Positions 18,784 through 30,018 of a stretch of 64,000 nucleotides of DNA are shown here, piece after piece. Source of the stretch: Symsagittifera roscoffensis (taxonomy: Eukaryota > Xenacoelomorpha > Acoela > Convolutidae); the NCBI RefSeq assembly GCF_963678635.1, contig NC_087065.1, positions 77,197,396-77,261,395 of the forward strand, in the 5' to 3' direction. Each line of letters begins with the position of its first letter. Positions within the stretch are counted from its first letter, which is position 1. The notes beneath the pieces are model-generated. The model was not told where the DNA came from, did not search any database, and saw only the letters and a list, made by a program, of their open reading frames with translations. Position numbers and translations under genes: made by a program.

Positions 18784-19608
18784 ATGCACACAAGCATGCA
18801 TGATGACTTCTACGAAAAACACTGCCAGTGGATGTAAAAGAAATTGCAGAAGGAGGTTGATATAAATACAGCTTTCAGTTTTTCCTAAAGGCTAGATGTA
18901 TCTACAAACTTCTAAAATCTATTTGATTTTTGATATTTAAAAATTACGCAGGAGCTTCATTGTCACTTTTACTTTTTGACTCCGAACCTCATCTCGTACT
19001 TTTCAGATTAACCATTGAGCTCTCAAGAAGCAATCGGGATAAAATTGAATCCAGAAACTTTTAAAATTCAAACACAATTTGAAGCCTCCAAGTGATCTGA
19101 GCACTGCTATATACGGGTAATTCTGTTTTTCTTAGTTTGTTTGTAATAGAAACGTTTAAAGGTAAGAAAAAAAATGCTGTTCAAATTTGAAAATTAAAAA
19201 AAAATGACTTCATTGAGTTAACTTTTTCTCATCAACCTGAATCTGTTGGAAAACTATAGCTCACTGTCTCAGCAAAATGTTTGTCTCAAATTATTCTTAC
19301 TTTTTGCCGAAGCGTTTTTTTTTACGTGCGAGAAAAAAGTTAAGCAAATCTTGGTCAAAATTTTTCATAGAAATTTGCTCTGATACTGATTTATTAGTAC
19401 TTGTGGCTCGGTTTACAATAGGCTAACTAATTTAAACTATTCTCGCTTCTGGGTTTTGTATATCGAATAACGGCTGCATAAATTTGGAACCACTGGAAGC
19501 TGACCGATCTGAGGCCAGGGACTACATCAAAAATGACTATATGTCAGTCGGTGCAAAAGTATAAGTCTACTTACACAACTGCAGTCTATTTTTTGTCTTT
19601 ATTCGCAG
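18784..19608. other. AT-rich non-coding, probably intronic
   Basis: No ORF, RNA or repeat is recognised. It ends in a pyrimidine-rich stretch and GCAG directly before the exon at 19,609, so at least the right part is probably intron. Confidence 0.5.
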
Positions 19609-19808
19609 GTACAATGTTGAGTGGGGTGCTGCTGTTGTCGAGGAGAACCTTCAGGACTGCAGAGGCCAAGGCGAAGTACGCGGTGGGGGAGCACTTCCTC
19701 ATCGTATTCCTCATCGGCCTCTCCCAGCTCATGACCATTACTTTCCTCTTCATCGGCTGGATATGGGCACTTGTATGGGCATCATGGCTCATCCAACTAT
19801 CCAGTTAG
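19609..19808 (+). CDS. Terminal exon of a Stum/Spec3-like membrane protein
   Basis: A GC-rich island in AT-rich DNA. It is preceded by a 3' splice site (pyrimidines, then TTCGCAG ending at 19,608) and ends with TAG at 19,806-19,808. A phase-1 split Gly codon leads into TMLSGVLLL, then a charged loop, GEHFLIVFLIGLSQ and FLFIGWIWALVW. Two membrane helices with a GT-x-L-x-G entry and a GWxW exit are what I know of the Stum/Spec3 family (Drosophila stum acts in mechanosensory neurons). The match is from memory. Upstream exons are not visible between 17.6 and 19.6 kb, so they lie farther left, possibly beyond the retroelement. Confidence 0.6.
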
Positions 19809-19819
19809 AACAACAAATC

Positions 19820-21390
19820 TGCATCTACTAATAATAATTTTAATAATAATCACAATAACAATAATCATAATAATGATAATTTTAATTATCATAACAAGAA
19901 AAATAATAATAATCATAATAATAATCAGAATAATGATAATGATAAGTATTATTATAATAACAGGGATCGTCGGTTACTGTGCAGTGGTACAGAAGGTTCC
20001 GACCATAGTCATTTAAAAAAAATTCCAAGTTTGTGTCGTTTATCCTGAGTGGTGTGATAAAAAAGGCCAGCGAAAAAAAAAAATTGGAAAACTTTTTGTT
20101 GAAACATGACTAGGAAACGAAAAAACATCGTAGAAAAAAACCAAAACTTTTTTGAATTTTGATGTTTTTGATTCCGAAAATGGCGCTAACAAACTCCAAA
20201 CATTATTTTTACTCGAATAAATCTAAGTTTTCACGACCCAAATTAAGCATAAATAAGCTATTACATGCCTGTACGCTCACCTTATTAGCATAAGATTAAG
20301 CCAAAAACCAAAATTTCAAACTGGTTTTTCTCGACACCGGAAACTTTTTTATTTATTTTGATCAAATCACGATTAAAAGGGTTTTTCAATATTTTAATAT
20401 GATATATCACTCGTTATATAACCCATTCTAATGGGTATTTGTGATCCCTGTTTTTGCATGAAAAATAAAAAGAAAAAAGCTAAAACACACCTGAATTTAG
20501 AAATCCTCCACGTTTTTTAAACGGTTGAAACAATAAAAGTAATTATAATAATCATAATAGTCATCAGAATAATCCTAGCAATGATCATATTAATTACAAT
20601 TTTAATTAAAACCACAATAATAATAATTGTAATAATGATCAAATCATAATAATTATAATAACAATAATCATAATAATAATCAAAATAATCATCATGAAAA
20701 CAATGTTAACACTAATAATCACAAAAATAAAACGCATAATAATCATCATAAGAAAGCAATCATAATCTTAACAATCATGATCATATTTTTCATAAAAAAT
20801 CTATCCTAATCATAAATCATTATATCATTATATCATAATAACTATTATAATCATAATAATATCAAGGATAGCATTGCAAGTAGCTCAAAATGTTCCGACC
20901 ATAATCTTTAAACAATTTTTTTTTCAAATTTGTGCCGCTATTTTTGGCGTAGTGTGGTAAAATTGAACGAGAAATAAGAGATTAGGCATATTTGATAGTC
21001 ATATTAAACAATCGAAAAGAAAAACAGTTTTTGTAGAAAAACGACTAAAAAACAAAAAAATGATTAAATAAAAGTTTCAAAATTTTTTTCAAGTTTTTCT
21101 TTCAGTTATGAAGGTTTTGATTTAAAAAAGTTTGAGTTAAGACGAAAAAGCAAAAATTTCGAACTCGAAATTGGGAATTTTTCTCAAAGTTGGGAAATTT
21201 TTTCAAAAGTTGTCAATATCATTCGAATCAAGACAGTAAGGACTTTAATATGATATATCACTCAACTCTCTCTGTTGATTATTTGTGGTAGCTGACTTTG
21301 CGTGAAAAAAAAACTACAAAACACCCGAATACAAAATTCGTCCCCATTTTTCAAATGGTCGGAATAATATCTATCCTAGTCATGTAATCA
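19820..21390. repeat. Diverged tandem duplication with AAT/ATC-rich tracts
   Basis: Two units of about 0.85-0.9 kb. Each starts with an imperfect AAT/ATC trinucleotide tract (19,827-19,960 and about 20,535-20,870), then shares TTCCGACCATA (19,998 and 20,893), ATGATATATCACTC (about 20,400 and 21,249) and a matching A-rich end. Divergence is high. No gene seen. Confidence 0.7.
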
Positions 21391-21487
21391 TAACCACAAT
21401 CATCATCATGCGCTTGCATTGTGAACAGTGACATAAACTTACAAAAACTACACCAACAAATACAATACCTGAGTATTGCCACTTAGT

Positions 21488-22085
21488 CAGGGGCGGATTT
21501 AGGGGGGGGGGGGCGGACACCCTTCTTCCTTCAAGGATTCGTCCCCCTGTCGACCCAAGGGTCCCCCTTTGTACTATTTTGAGATATCCACTTTTGGTGA
21601 CAGACCCTCAAAGTATTCTAAGGGCGCTTTTGGCCCCAATATATACTAACTTTGAAGAGGGAGCGCGCGCGAAAAAACTCAATTTTTTGGTCAAAGTTTT
21701 ATGGTCAAAATTTTTTGGCCTGTTTTTTCAAAATTTTGCCTCCGGCGTAGAACATTTGGCCAAAACAGGGTCTTTTTAGCGCATTGGGAGAGCTCGAAAA
21801 ATCAATTTGTTCGACCAAAAAAACCACCCCCTCGAGAAATTCCACGCCCCTTTGACTAAATTGTTTGTTAATTTACCGCGCATTTTGATGCTGCCTGCGG
21901 CTCAGACACTTTTTGGCAAAAACACATTTTTTTGGTGTTTTTAGTTCTCAGAATGTTATTTTTGACGACCTGGAAATCATCCGAGAAAAAATAAGGGCAA
22001 CTTTTAAAAACAATTTTGTCGGAAAAACTTTAGATGCGTCCTTGCGACAATAGATCCGACAATATCCTGAAATCCCCCTAGTTCA
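21488..22085 (+). mobile_element. Partial hAT-like MITE copy 1
   Basis: Starts with CAGGGGCGGATTTAGG, the same terminus as the complete copy at 22,558, and shares the following block containing CGACC, GTACTATTTTGAGATATC and a GCGCGCG run. The far terminus and target duplication are not recognisable; the end is approximate. Confidence 0.55.
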
Positions 22086-22261
22086 TCTATAGTCCTTAAA
22101 AAACCACCTTCACCGTTGCTTCAAATCTATACTTTTTGACATATTCAGTTTTCGGAAATCAAGAAATCAGCGTGAACTTAAGTGATTTTGGAATGATCAA
22201 ATTTCTTGTCATGCATGTTTGATCAAAAAATATTTTAATTTTGTTTTTGCGCACCTGTTCA

Positions 22262-22429
22262 GTGGAGCATCGGAAATTAGTAGAAGGTCAGAAGCTGCTG
22301 GAAACCCATGAGCAGGCCACTGGGAGGATGTCCGCCGCCCAAGTGAACAACACCAGGCCGTCCACTGAACCAGCTGGCAGCCAGGTCGAAGTGACACCCA
22401 GTCCATCGGCAACCATACACAACCCATGA
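22262..22429 (+). CDS. Putative terminal exon, product unknown
   Basis: A GC-rich 168-bp stretch follows a good 3' splice site (TTTGCGCACCTGTTCAG ending at 22,261). It reads in phase 1 to a TGA at 22,427-22,429. The ~55-residue product is polar: EHRKLVEGQKLLETHEQ, then a Ser/Thr/Pro-rich tail ending TIHNP. The intron phase is the same as that of the Stum-like exon 2.65 kb upstream, so it could be an alternative last exon of the same gene. It could equally belong to another gene or be non-coding. Confidence 0.4.
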   Translation: MEHRKLVEGQKLLETHEQATGRMSAAQVNNTRPSTEPAGSQVEVTPSPSATIHNP

Positions 22430-22557
22430 TGAACCATACGTAGTCATATATAGACTAAGGACATTACTACAGCTTAATTTATTTAATGTCTGCTTTACTG
22501 ATTTTATTTGGGTCTTCAACGATCACTCAGATGATAAGATACTAGAGACATCAAAAT

Positions 22558-23039
22558 CAAGGGTGGATTTAGGGAGGGGGAAGGACGCCTTTTTTTCAGG
22601 GATTCGACCCCGTGCCGACCTAAAAGATCCCCCGTTGTACTATTTTGAGATATCTGTTTTTGGCTGACGGAACCAAAAATTTTCTAATAGTGTCTTCGAC
22701 GCCAAAATATACTAACTTTGAGGGGGAAGCGCGCGCCTGTTAGTTTAAAATTTTGCCTGCGGCGCATAAAATTTTGTCAAGATAGGGTCTTTTCAGTGCT
22801 TTGGGAGTGCTCGGGAAATCAAATCGATCGACGGTCGATCGATTTGATTTCCCGAGCACTCCCAAAGCACTGAAAAGAACCTATCTTGACAAAATTTTAT
22901 GCGCCGCAGGCAAAATTTTGATGATCGAAATTTTGATGATCGACCTAAAAAAAGGATTTTTTGAAATTCAAATCGATCGACCAAAAAAAACAAATTTTCG
23001 AAATTTTTCATTACAAAAATTCGAGAAAATCCGCCCCTG
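22558..23039. mobile_element. hAT-like MITE, 482 bp, with 8-bp target duplication
   Basis: Terminal inverted repeats CAAGGGTGGATTT and AAATCCGCCCCTG (11 of 13 pair). Flanks ATCAAAAT (22,550-22,557) and ATCAAACT (23,040-23,047) match at 7 of 8, the 8-bp target duplication typical of hAT elements. No transposase frame, so it is non-autonomous. It contains the palindrome at 22,747-22,919. Confidence 0.8.
22747..22919. repeat. Near-perfect palindrome, 2 x 86 bp
   Basis: Arms 22,747-22,832 and 22,834-22,919 with a 1-nt centre (22,833). I find one mismatch (in the AGGGTC / GAACCT step). The arms include the TGCCTGCGGCGCAT block that also occurs in the neighbouring MITE copy. Confidence 0.95.
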
Positions 23040-23047
23040 ATCAAACT

Positions 23048-23610
23048 TGAACCTTTTAAAATCAACTGAGCTTAAGAATAGTCTTTAACCCTATCGAAAA
23101 AAATTTGCCGGTGCGAGGCGTTTTTTTTCTCAATTTTTCTATCTTCACTGACTTTTCGAAACAAGGACTTTGAAAAAAAGACAGCGTAAACTTCTGATTT
23201 TTGATCAATTCTGGGAGATCGAATCTAGGATCTTTTTGTGAGGGCAGGGGTGTTTTTCAAAAACTATGTTGACCTTTTTTAGGCCAATATTATGGTCTGT
23301 CACCCTTGAAACGCTTTAGAGGCCCTCTTTTGTTTGCAAACATTTGCTGCGCTTCAGGTAAGATTTTAGGAAAGGCCAAAGTTAATATTTTTACTCCTCA
23401 AAATAAAAATGTCCAGCGGCTGAAAAACCTTTGCTCCCTTTAGAATATTTTAATATTAAGTTAACTAAATTATTTCAAATACAAGAATATTTTAAAATTA
23501 GAATATTTAAAGTTTATCAAGAATATTTTAAACTTCTGTCCGCTCAAAATGAATGACATTAATTGATTTGCGCAGAAGAGAGACTCTTGTGTTGGCAAAG
23601 TGGTTGAAAC
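23048..23610. other. AT-rich, possible degenerate MITE pieces
   Basis: No gene. Parts of 23,200-23,400 (CTGTCACCCTTGAAACGC) resemble the MITE family weakly. Confidence 0.35.
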
Positions 23611-23833
23611 CAAGGGCGCATCTAGGATTTTCTATTTTTTCGACCTTTTTTTTCTTTAGTTCGACCAAATTGATTTCCGAGCTCTCCTAAAGCGCTGGAA
23701 AGACTTTGTTTCGGGCAAATTTTCTGCGCTTTTATCTCAAAATAGTACAAAGAGGGGACCCTTTGAGTCGACGGAGGTCGGTAGAATCCCTGAGGAGGGG
23801 GTGTCAGCCCAGCCTCCCCCTAAATCCGCCCTG
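23611..23833. mobile_element. hAT-like MITE copy 3, 223 bp
   Basis: Termini CAAGGGCGCATCTAGG and CCTAAATCCGCCCTG. The flanks GTTGAAAC and GCTGAAAT match at 6 of 8. The internal block GTCGACGGAGGTCGG and AAATAGTAC are in reverse orientation to copy 1. Confidence 0.7.
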
Positions 23834-26800
23834 GCTGAAATGTCTGAGAAAGGTTCATTTTTTTTAAAATTGAAGCACCGCACTACCAAAATATTGACTT
23901 ATTTTTAACTGAGTTTTCGCACAGCTGGTCTTAATTGATCGTTCTGACGAGGAACTATCACTGCATTATGCTGCATTTGATTGACAGTTGGGAGTCTGTT
24001 CAATGAAAGCATACTGCAATGATGAATCGAAGGCCAGAAAACAGGTCAACCTGCTAATTAACCAATTTGACCTACTTATCAGTGAAAAGGGGGCGAACGT
24101 TTTTTTTTCAAATTGCAAAAATTTACTTCCATGTAGCATATGAATAGCATTGGCATCATAAAAACTGCTTTATGGTTTTGGCGCCCGAAAATGGTCAAAC
24201 TTAATCAGTTCAACATCTAATGTTTTCAAAGAAGAGTTTACAAATCTGGACTTACCGTTTTTGTAGAGACAAGTTTAGATTTTGCAGCTTCCAAATTGGG
24301 AGGAAAAGGTTAATCGAAAAAGTAACGGGGTTTATTTCTAAACAGCAGCATGTGCTAAAAGTGGGCCTCAAATTACAACAAATGAATGGATTAATTAGAC
24401 TGAAAGTATCGAAATCGTATCTTTTCACTCCTGTTTAATCTCAGGCAATCGTTAAACACAACAGCCAGAATGGTTTATGGTAAAGCACACATGCAACTGA
24501 TATTGGTGACTTCTGTCAACATTTCTAATCGTCCACAATTGCACCAAGTATTTGGAGCAATCGGCCGATCGATCGATCGATTCTTACCAATTATCATGAT
24601 TGTACTACAACAGTTAAACCCCAGTTCAGTTAATAAGTTAAGCTTAGTTTTGATAGAAATGGAGCGCTTCGAGCGACGTTTGGTGCAGACGTTCTCCAAT
24701 GGGATCAAAAGGAAGAGCTTCAAAATTTATGAGCGAACCGCCCCACTTGCGTCAAAACGGAGGGCGAATCTTAGATTGCAGAGAGTGATCTATTTGTCCA
24801 ACCGACATAATGGGCGTTTAATCGATGCGCCAAGATGTGTTTGTCCACGTAATGGATTAGAAGCCCAGAAATAGAAAGAGAGACGAGCTTCTAAGCTTCT
24901 CTGAGATTCAAACTTGGTGACATATTTACCTCAATGATCTTCTATCGCATGTTAAACTGCATCGATCGGGATTGAAATCAAATAGTTTGGTCACATTAAC
25001 ATAATTTGACACTATCATCTTTCGAAATGAAATATCGCGAGACAAAAAACGTCAAAAATTGCTGGCAAATATTTTCAAGGCTAAACGGGGGTCACAAATT
25101 GGCCCTACGCTCAAAATTCTAACCTGATTTTTGTTTAAGCCGCAAAATTTGTTCATTCCATTTTTGTTTTGGGCTCCCGTGTAATATAAACTGCACCTTT
25201 CTGAGATATTTATTCGACACTTGTTTGGTTTGTTTTCGAGTTCCAAAATAGAATTGAGCGGTGATCAAATGACAGTTAGCAACCTTTTTGTTTGGTTCAG
25301 TCTAAAATCCAAAGGTCCTCTTGAAAGTGCACTATTTTTGGGCACTTTTAGACACTTTCACTATTTTGAAGACCACACAAAGCTAGTCATGACAACTGGA
25401 TTTTTCATGAAAACTAAAAATAGCTTTGTAACACTATTTTATAGATATTAATTTAAAAATAATGAAATAACGGAGCAATTCAGATTATGTTTCCATAATA
25501 AACGAACAAAAGACTTACCATTCACAGTTCGCGACACAAAACTCAAGCAAGGACAAAAGATGAAACTTCTCTAAATATGATAACGACTAACTTATTTCAT
25601 CGATGATGCATTTGTTCATCATCGCTAATTGAATTACGATTGGGGATTAATCATCAAATCACTTGCAAGTTGCTCTTACTTCAATCTGAAGAATGCGTTT
25701 AGACGGATGTTGATAACACCCGCATACTTTTAAAAGCTCTAATGACAAATTAAAAAGCGCAAATAAATAAGGAGAATAATCTCAACATGATAATGCTATG
25801 ACGTGGTTGTTAGCAGTTGGACGCGGTCACTTTTTCAAGTGGCGAACCGATAAACCAAAACTCTATTAGACCAGTTTTTTTCGCAATTGAAGTTTTTCTT
25901 CGTGTTTACGTCACTGACACAATGAATATATTCAACACAGCCGTGGATTTATCTGAAGTTTAACGTTTATTTGTTGTTGACTATTAAAAAAACTGTAAAT
26001 ATTTTTTTTCTCAAAAAAGTTAGTTTTTTGAACTCGACGTTTGTAATAATTATTAACAGAATGTTATCATTTTTCTTGTTTATTTGCGAATTAATAAACA
26101 GAGCTGCATTCCAACTCTGTAATATGTTGAATGTAGAACTTGAACACTATTGTTTTTTAATCTTTACACAAAAAGTCAATAATTTTAACACATGGCGGTT
26201 TTTCTCAATGTAGAAATAAAATATAACGTTTTTTTTGTTACTAAAATGATAGTAGTTTTATACTTTGTAGTTCATCCCATTAATACGTTTCGCCACTTGT
26301 TAACCATCGACACTACCACATATTGAGCGAATGACTAATATCACCACGAAATAAGCTGGACAAGTGAAAAAACAATCGGACAGTGCTTTCCTTGTGCAAC
26401 TAAAACATGAAGAAATCAAATACGTGAAGATGTTGATCTTGATGTGTCACATTGTCAACCGACTTTTTCTCACAAGTCTTTATTCAAATATGCATAACAA
26501 GTTTATTTCATGGCCAAACCAAGCCCTTAAATTATGATGTTTTTAATAGCGCAGAAGAGTGCTCCTTCATCTTTTGGGAACATCACACAAAAAAAACACT
26601 TGGTTTTTTAACCGGAACAGATCTTCGTATTAAAAAAATTGAGCATAGAAACACCAAGGTGGCGCATTTAGGATTGCCGACTTAAAGGTTTTGGACACCA
26701 GTTTTTGATTTTAAAAAAGCAAAGCGTTAGTGATTTAAGTTGGTGGAGTTGATTGATGTACCATTCTGAAGAACTTTCACTTATTATCATAAATCTGTAA

Positions 26801-27201
26801 AAACCCTTCAATCTATGTTTTCTAGTAGAAAAGACAGTCTGCGTTTTTTCTTTTTTAGACTGATGTAATAATGCATGTCGCACATATTCAATTGGCAACC
26901 TTGGATCACTTTGAGCAGAAACTAAACGTAAATCCAGAAAACTGAGTTTTACTACTCTAAATAAAGGGCTATTTTGAAAATCATAAATTCAACCATCAGC
27001 CAGCTCAATTAATATGATCGAAAAGTTTCCATCAAAAACCTTTCAGAAAAATCTCAAATTGTGCTACAATAAGTCAAAACGCCAATTTTTATGTATGTTT
27101 TTGACTTGTTCTTGGTTAAATTCTTCTTCGAGATAACTTTCAAACTTGCGTATCTATCGAGTCCAGTCATTTTTGTCCAGTTATCAGCTTTTTTTTGTTA
27201 T
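23834..27201. other. No supported gene
   Basis: AT-rich DNA. A 134-codon frame at 24,470-24,874 (+) is less AT-rich at its 3' half and Arg-rich, but has no recognisable domain or splice signals; I do not call it. A GATCGATCGATCGA run lies at about 24,565. Confidence 0.5.
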
Positions 27202-27480
27202 TGAGTTTTGTATGGATTACTATACTCATAGAGTAATTTCAGATAAGGTACACCGTCTGCTCGTCACGCTATCTTATTTTCGGCCGGATAGATTCGTGCA
27301 ACTTCTAAGTCTAATACCAATCTCAATCTTACTCTTATATCTCCTAGTCTCAATAGATCTAGTGTTCACCGGTTTGCGCGAGTTAGTTCCAGAATGAGAA
27401 CAACTGTATTCTAAGTTTAATTCAAATTGTTCTGGTGTTGAAACTACAAGTAGTTTCAACACTTTACAAATAAATAGGTT
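27202..27480 (-). repeat. 3' LTR of copy 2
   Basis: Bases 27,224-27,480 align without gaps to 41,593-41,849, with 7 differences in 257. A weaker shared TGAGTTTT start puts the edge at 27,202. The next ~100 bp present in the other LTR (presumed U3) is missing here. Confidence 0.75.
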
Positions 27481-29034
27481 TCAATGTTCTATTGTAGTGT
27501 AGGATGGATGGTGGTGTTTTCCCTTAGAGGTAGCGAGCATATTCTTTTTTCGGGTTTGGAAGAAGAGATGTTATCACGGTAGGTTTGGGAGATCGTATTA
27601 TGGGTTCTGATCGATTGTGGCAAGTGTTGATCTGGTTGATTTTAGAGAATAGGAACATTGCTATTCTCAATCTTGTTCGGATGAGGCATGTAGTTCGACT
27701 TTGGATGAAGTGCCTGGTGACTTGGATCTGTACGTATACTTGAAAGTCAACATGGCCATTGCTCTGTTGCAATGGTTTGCCTTTGCGGCGATGCCAAGTC
27801 GTAGTTTAAATCCATTGAGTGTAGCGATTGTAGGCAGCATGTCAGGTGGGTTTGCCATTGCGTAGTTGGAGTGTGATTGGGTTGTCAAGTTTCTTGCTGC
27901 TCGTCTTTGGGCTGTATATTATCTCTTAATTGCATTGTATTATTTACATATATAAATCTTTGTTAATCTGTTTTTTTAGTCATGATCTTGTATTAGTTTT
28001 TATCGCAAAAGCGTTACTATTCAGTTCGGTTATTTTTAAGAGCTACTCTAACTCGAATAACTCTCGTCAAAAATAGAGTCGTGGGTGTCACAAAGCGTGG
28101 ATGTAGCACGGTGGGTGAGGTCGGCTATGGATCACGCTCAGGACGTCCTCTTCTCGTGGTTTGGCCAGAAGTGAGGGTATAATTTCATGCTCTCTTTTTG
28201 GAGTGTCCTGTTTTTAGTTCTGCTTTTCATGCTATACTTTATTACTGATGTTTTTTTTGTTGTATGTTATGTCTTTTTCTCAAACATCAAATTGTTCCTT
28301 TTGGGTTTGTCTTTCGACTTTTTGGTGTTTTGTTCTTTTGTGTTCAGACTTAAAAGTAGTCTTCAAAAGAATATTTTTTACAGTTCTAAGCTGGTGTTAA
28401 TCCAGTTTGGGTACAGTGGGTTTTCTTTTCTTAGTCATGCTGTTAGGTTGTGGTTTGTGGTGTTTAGTAAGCTTGCGTTGGTTAGTTTGAATTATTATAT
28501 AATTCGTTTCCAATTGGGTTAGAGGAAAGTTTGAAACGTGTTAAAACTTGTTAGAGTTGTTATCAGTGAAAGTTAAAACTTAAATTCATTATCTTAAAAA
28601 ATTCTTTGTGGGCGAGGTGTGCGATTGTGGATAGAATTTGTGGGCGAGTGAATATAAAGAAGCGTTTTGAAAAAGGTTAGTACTGCTAATTGCAATTTAT
28701 GAACATTTTTTATTAATTTACAACTTGAAAATTATGAAGTTTACTGTTTGGGGGTTGAAATTATTAATTTATTTTCAATTGTTTGAATATTTACTGATTT
28801 GGGCAAAAAAACTTATATATCAATTTACTGCTCTGTACGTGATAACTTTTTTGCTTCATTTATTAAATCTGTTAATAGAAATTTATGAATTTATAAAAAA
28901 AGTTTTTGTTTTTTATTTTGCTTTTTGTTTTGTAGATGATTGATGATTGTGCCTATGAAGAAAAAAGAAAACATTGAATCAGAATGATTAGTATTTTTTT
29001 TGAATTTAATAATGAATTATCTAATTCGTTTTAC
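27481..29034 (-). other. 3' UTR of copy 2
   Basis: From 28,340 it matches the start of the window (copy 1 3' UTR). 27,481-28,340 has no counterpart in view because copy 1 is cut there. No supported gene. Confidence 0.55.
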
Positions 29035-30018
29035 CTAATCGTCGGTGAAGAAGCCATGGGGAACAACGTCGTGAATGATATCAGATGAGGTTAGTAGTTT
29101 AGCTAGCAAACGAATGATGTGTTTAGTTTCCAGAAGTGGCTAAAGTAATTCGAGTGGTTTAATGATGTTGTGCTCTTCAGTGCTAGATGATTTTTCATTT
29201 GGTGTGTTTTGAATAAGGTTATAGAGTTTATGATTATAGCGAGTGTTATATATGAATACTGGGATTGGGACTTCAACAGGCTGGAGGAGTTCATGAGGGA
29301 CAATTAGTGGGCGGGATCCGTCTACATTTAGGAGTTTGGTTAGTGGACAGAAGATATACATCTGGGTAATGGTATCGTAATTTTGGAGGGTGCATTGTAA
29401 GTTAGTGTCTTTAATACAATAAGTGAAGTTAAGAAACAATGTTGATGTGTATTTAGAGTTAAAGTATTGATATCTATGGTGAAGTTGTCGTGCTGGTGTC
29501 ATGAGAGTGTAATGGTGTTGATTTGAACTTGTAGTAAGTGTACGTGTGTGTTTGTTTAGTTCGTAACATGACTTCGTGTGAACAGTGCAGATCACGTTCT
29601 TTGGGTGTGAGGAAATGAAAGGTTAGTAAAAAGTGGTTAAATTTGTTAAAGTATGAATCGTAAGCATGAATATCACGTAGTGCTGCTAAGATGACTTTCT
29701 CGTATTTTTTACTTAAGATGTTGAGGGTGAAAGTGTGTGGGGTTTTGATGAAAAATTTTCCTGCTAGTTGGGGGGTAGCAAATGGGTCGTTGTTTGGACA
29801 GATGTCTTCGGGTGTTTCGATATCGGAGTTGTTGAATTGGGAGATAGTGTTAAATACTGTTGTGCTGGAATTAGTGCCTGATTCTATGCTGGATGATGTG
29901 TTATGATGAGGTGATTGAGGTGGGGGGGGGGAACAAAAAGTGGGATGATGGGAAGGTTGTTCTGGAGGTTAGCTGGGTGGGAAATTGATCGATGGAGGGA
30001 TCCAACTTGGCGGCTCAT
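29035..30018 (-). pseudogene. Broken post-env ORF of copy 2
   Basis: It keeps the ATG overlapping the env stop (ATGA), the N-terminal MSRQ-GSLHRS start and the C-terminal GFFTDD end. About 0.8 kb of the middle is gone, a TGG to TAG change lies near 29,138 and a frameshift near 29,500. Confidence 0.8.

Noticed and set aside
17494-18797. Long frames of repeating Thr-Tyr-Ile-His or Met-Tyr-Val-Cys
   Set aside because: Pure translation of the CATA microsatellite in several frames on both strands; not genes.
24470-24874. 134-codon plus-strand frame, Arg-rich
   Set aside because: No recognisable domain, no splice signals and no second copy to compare; could be chance.
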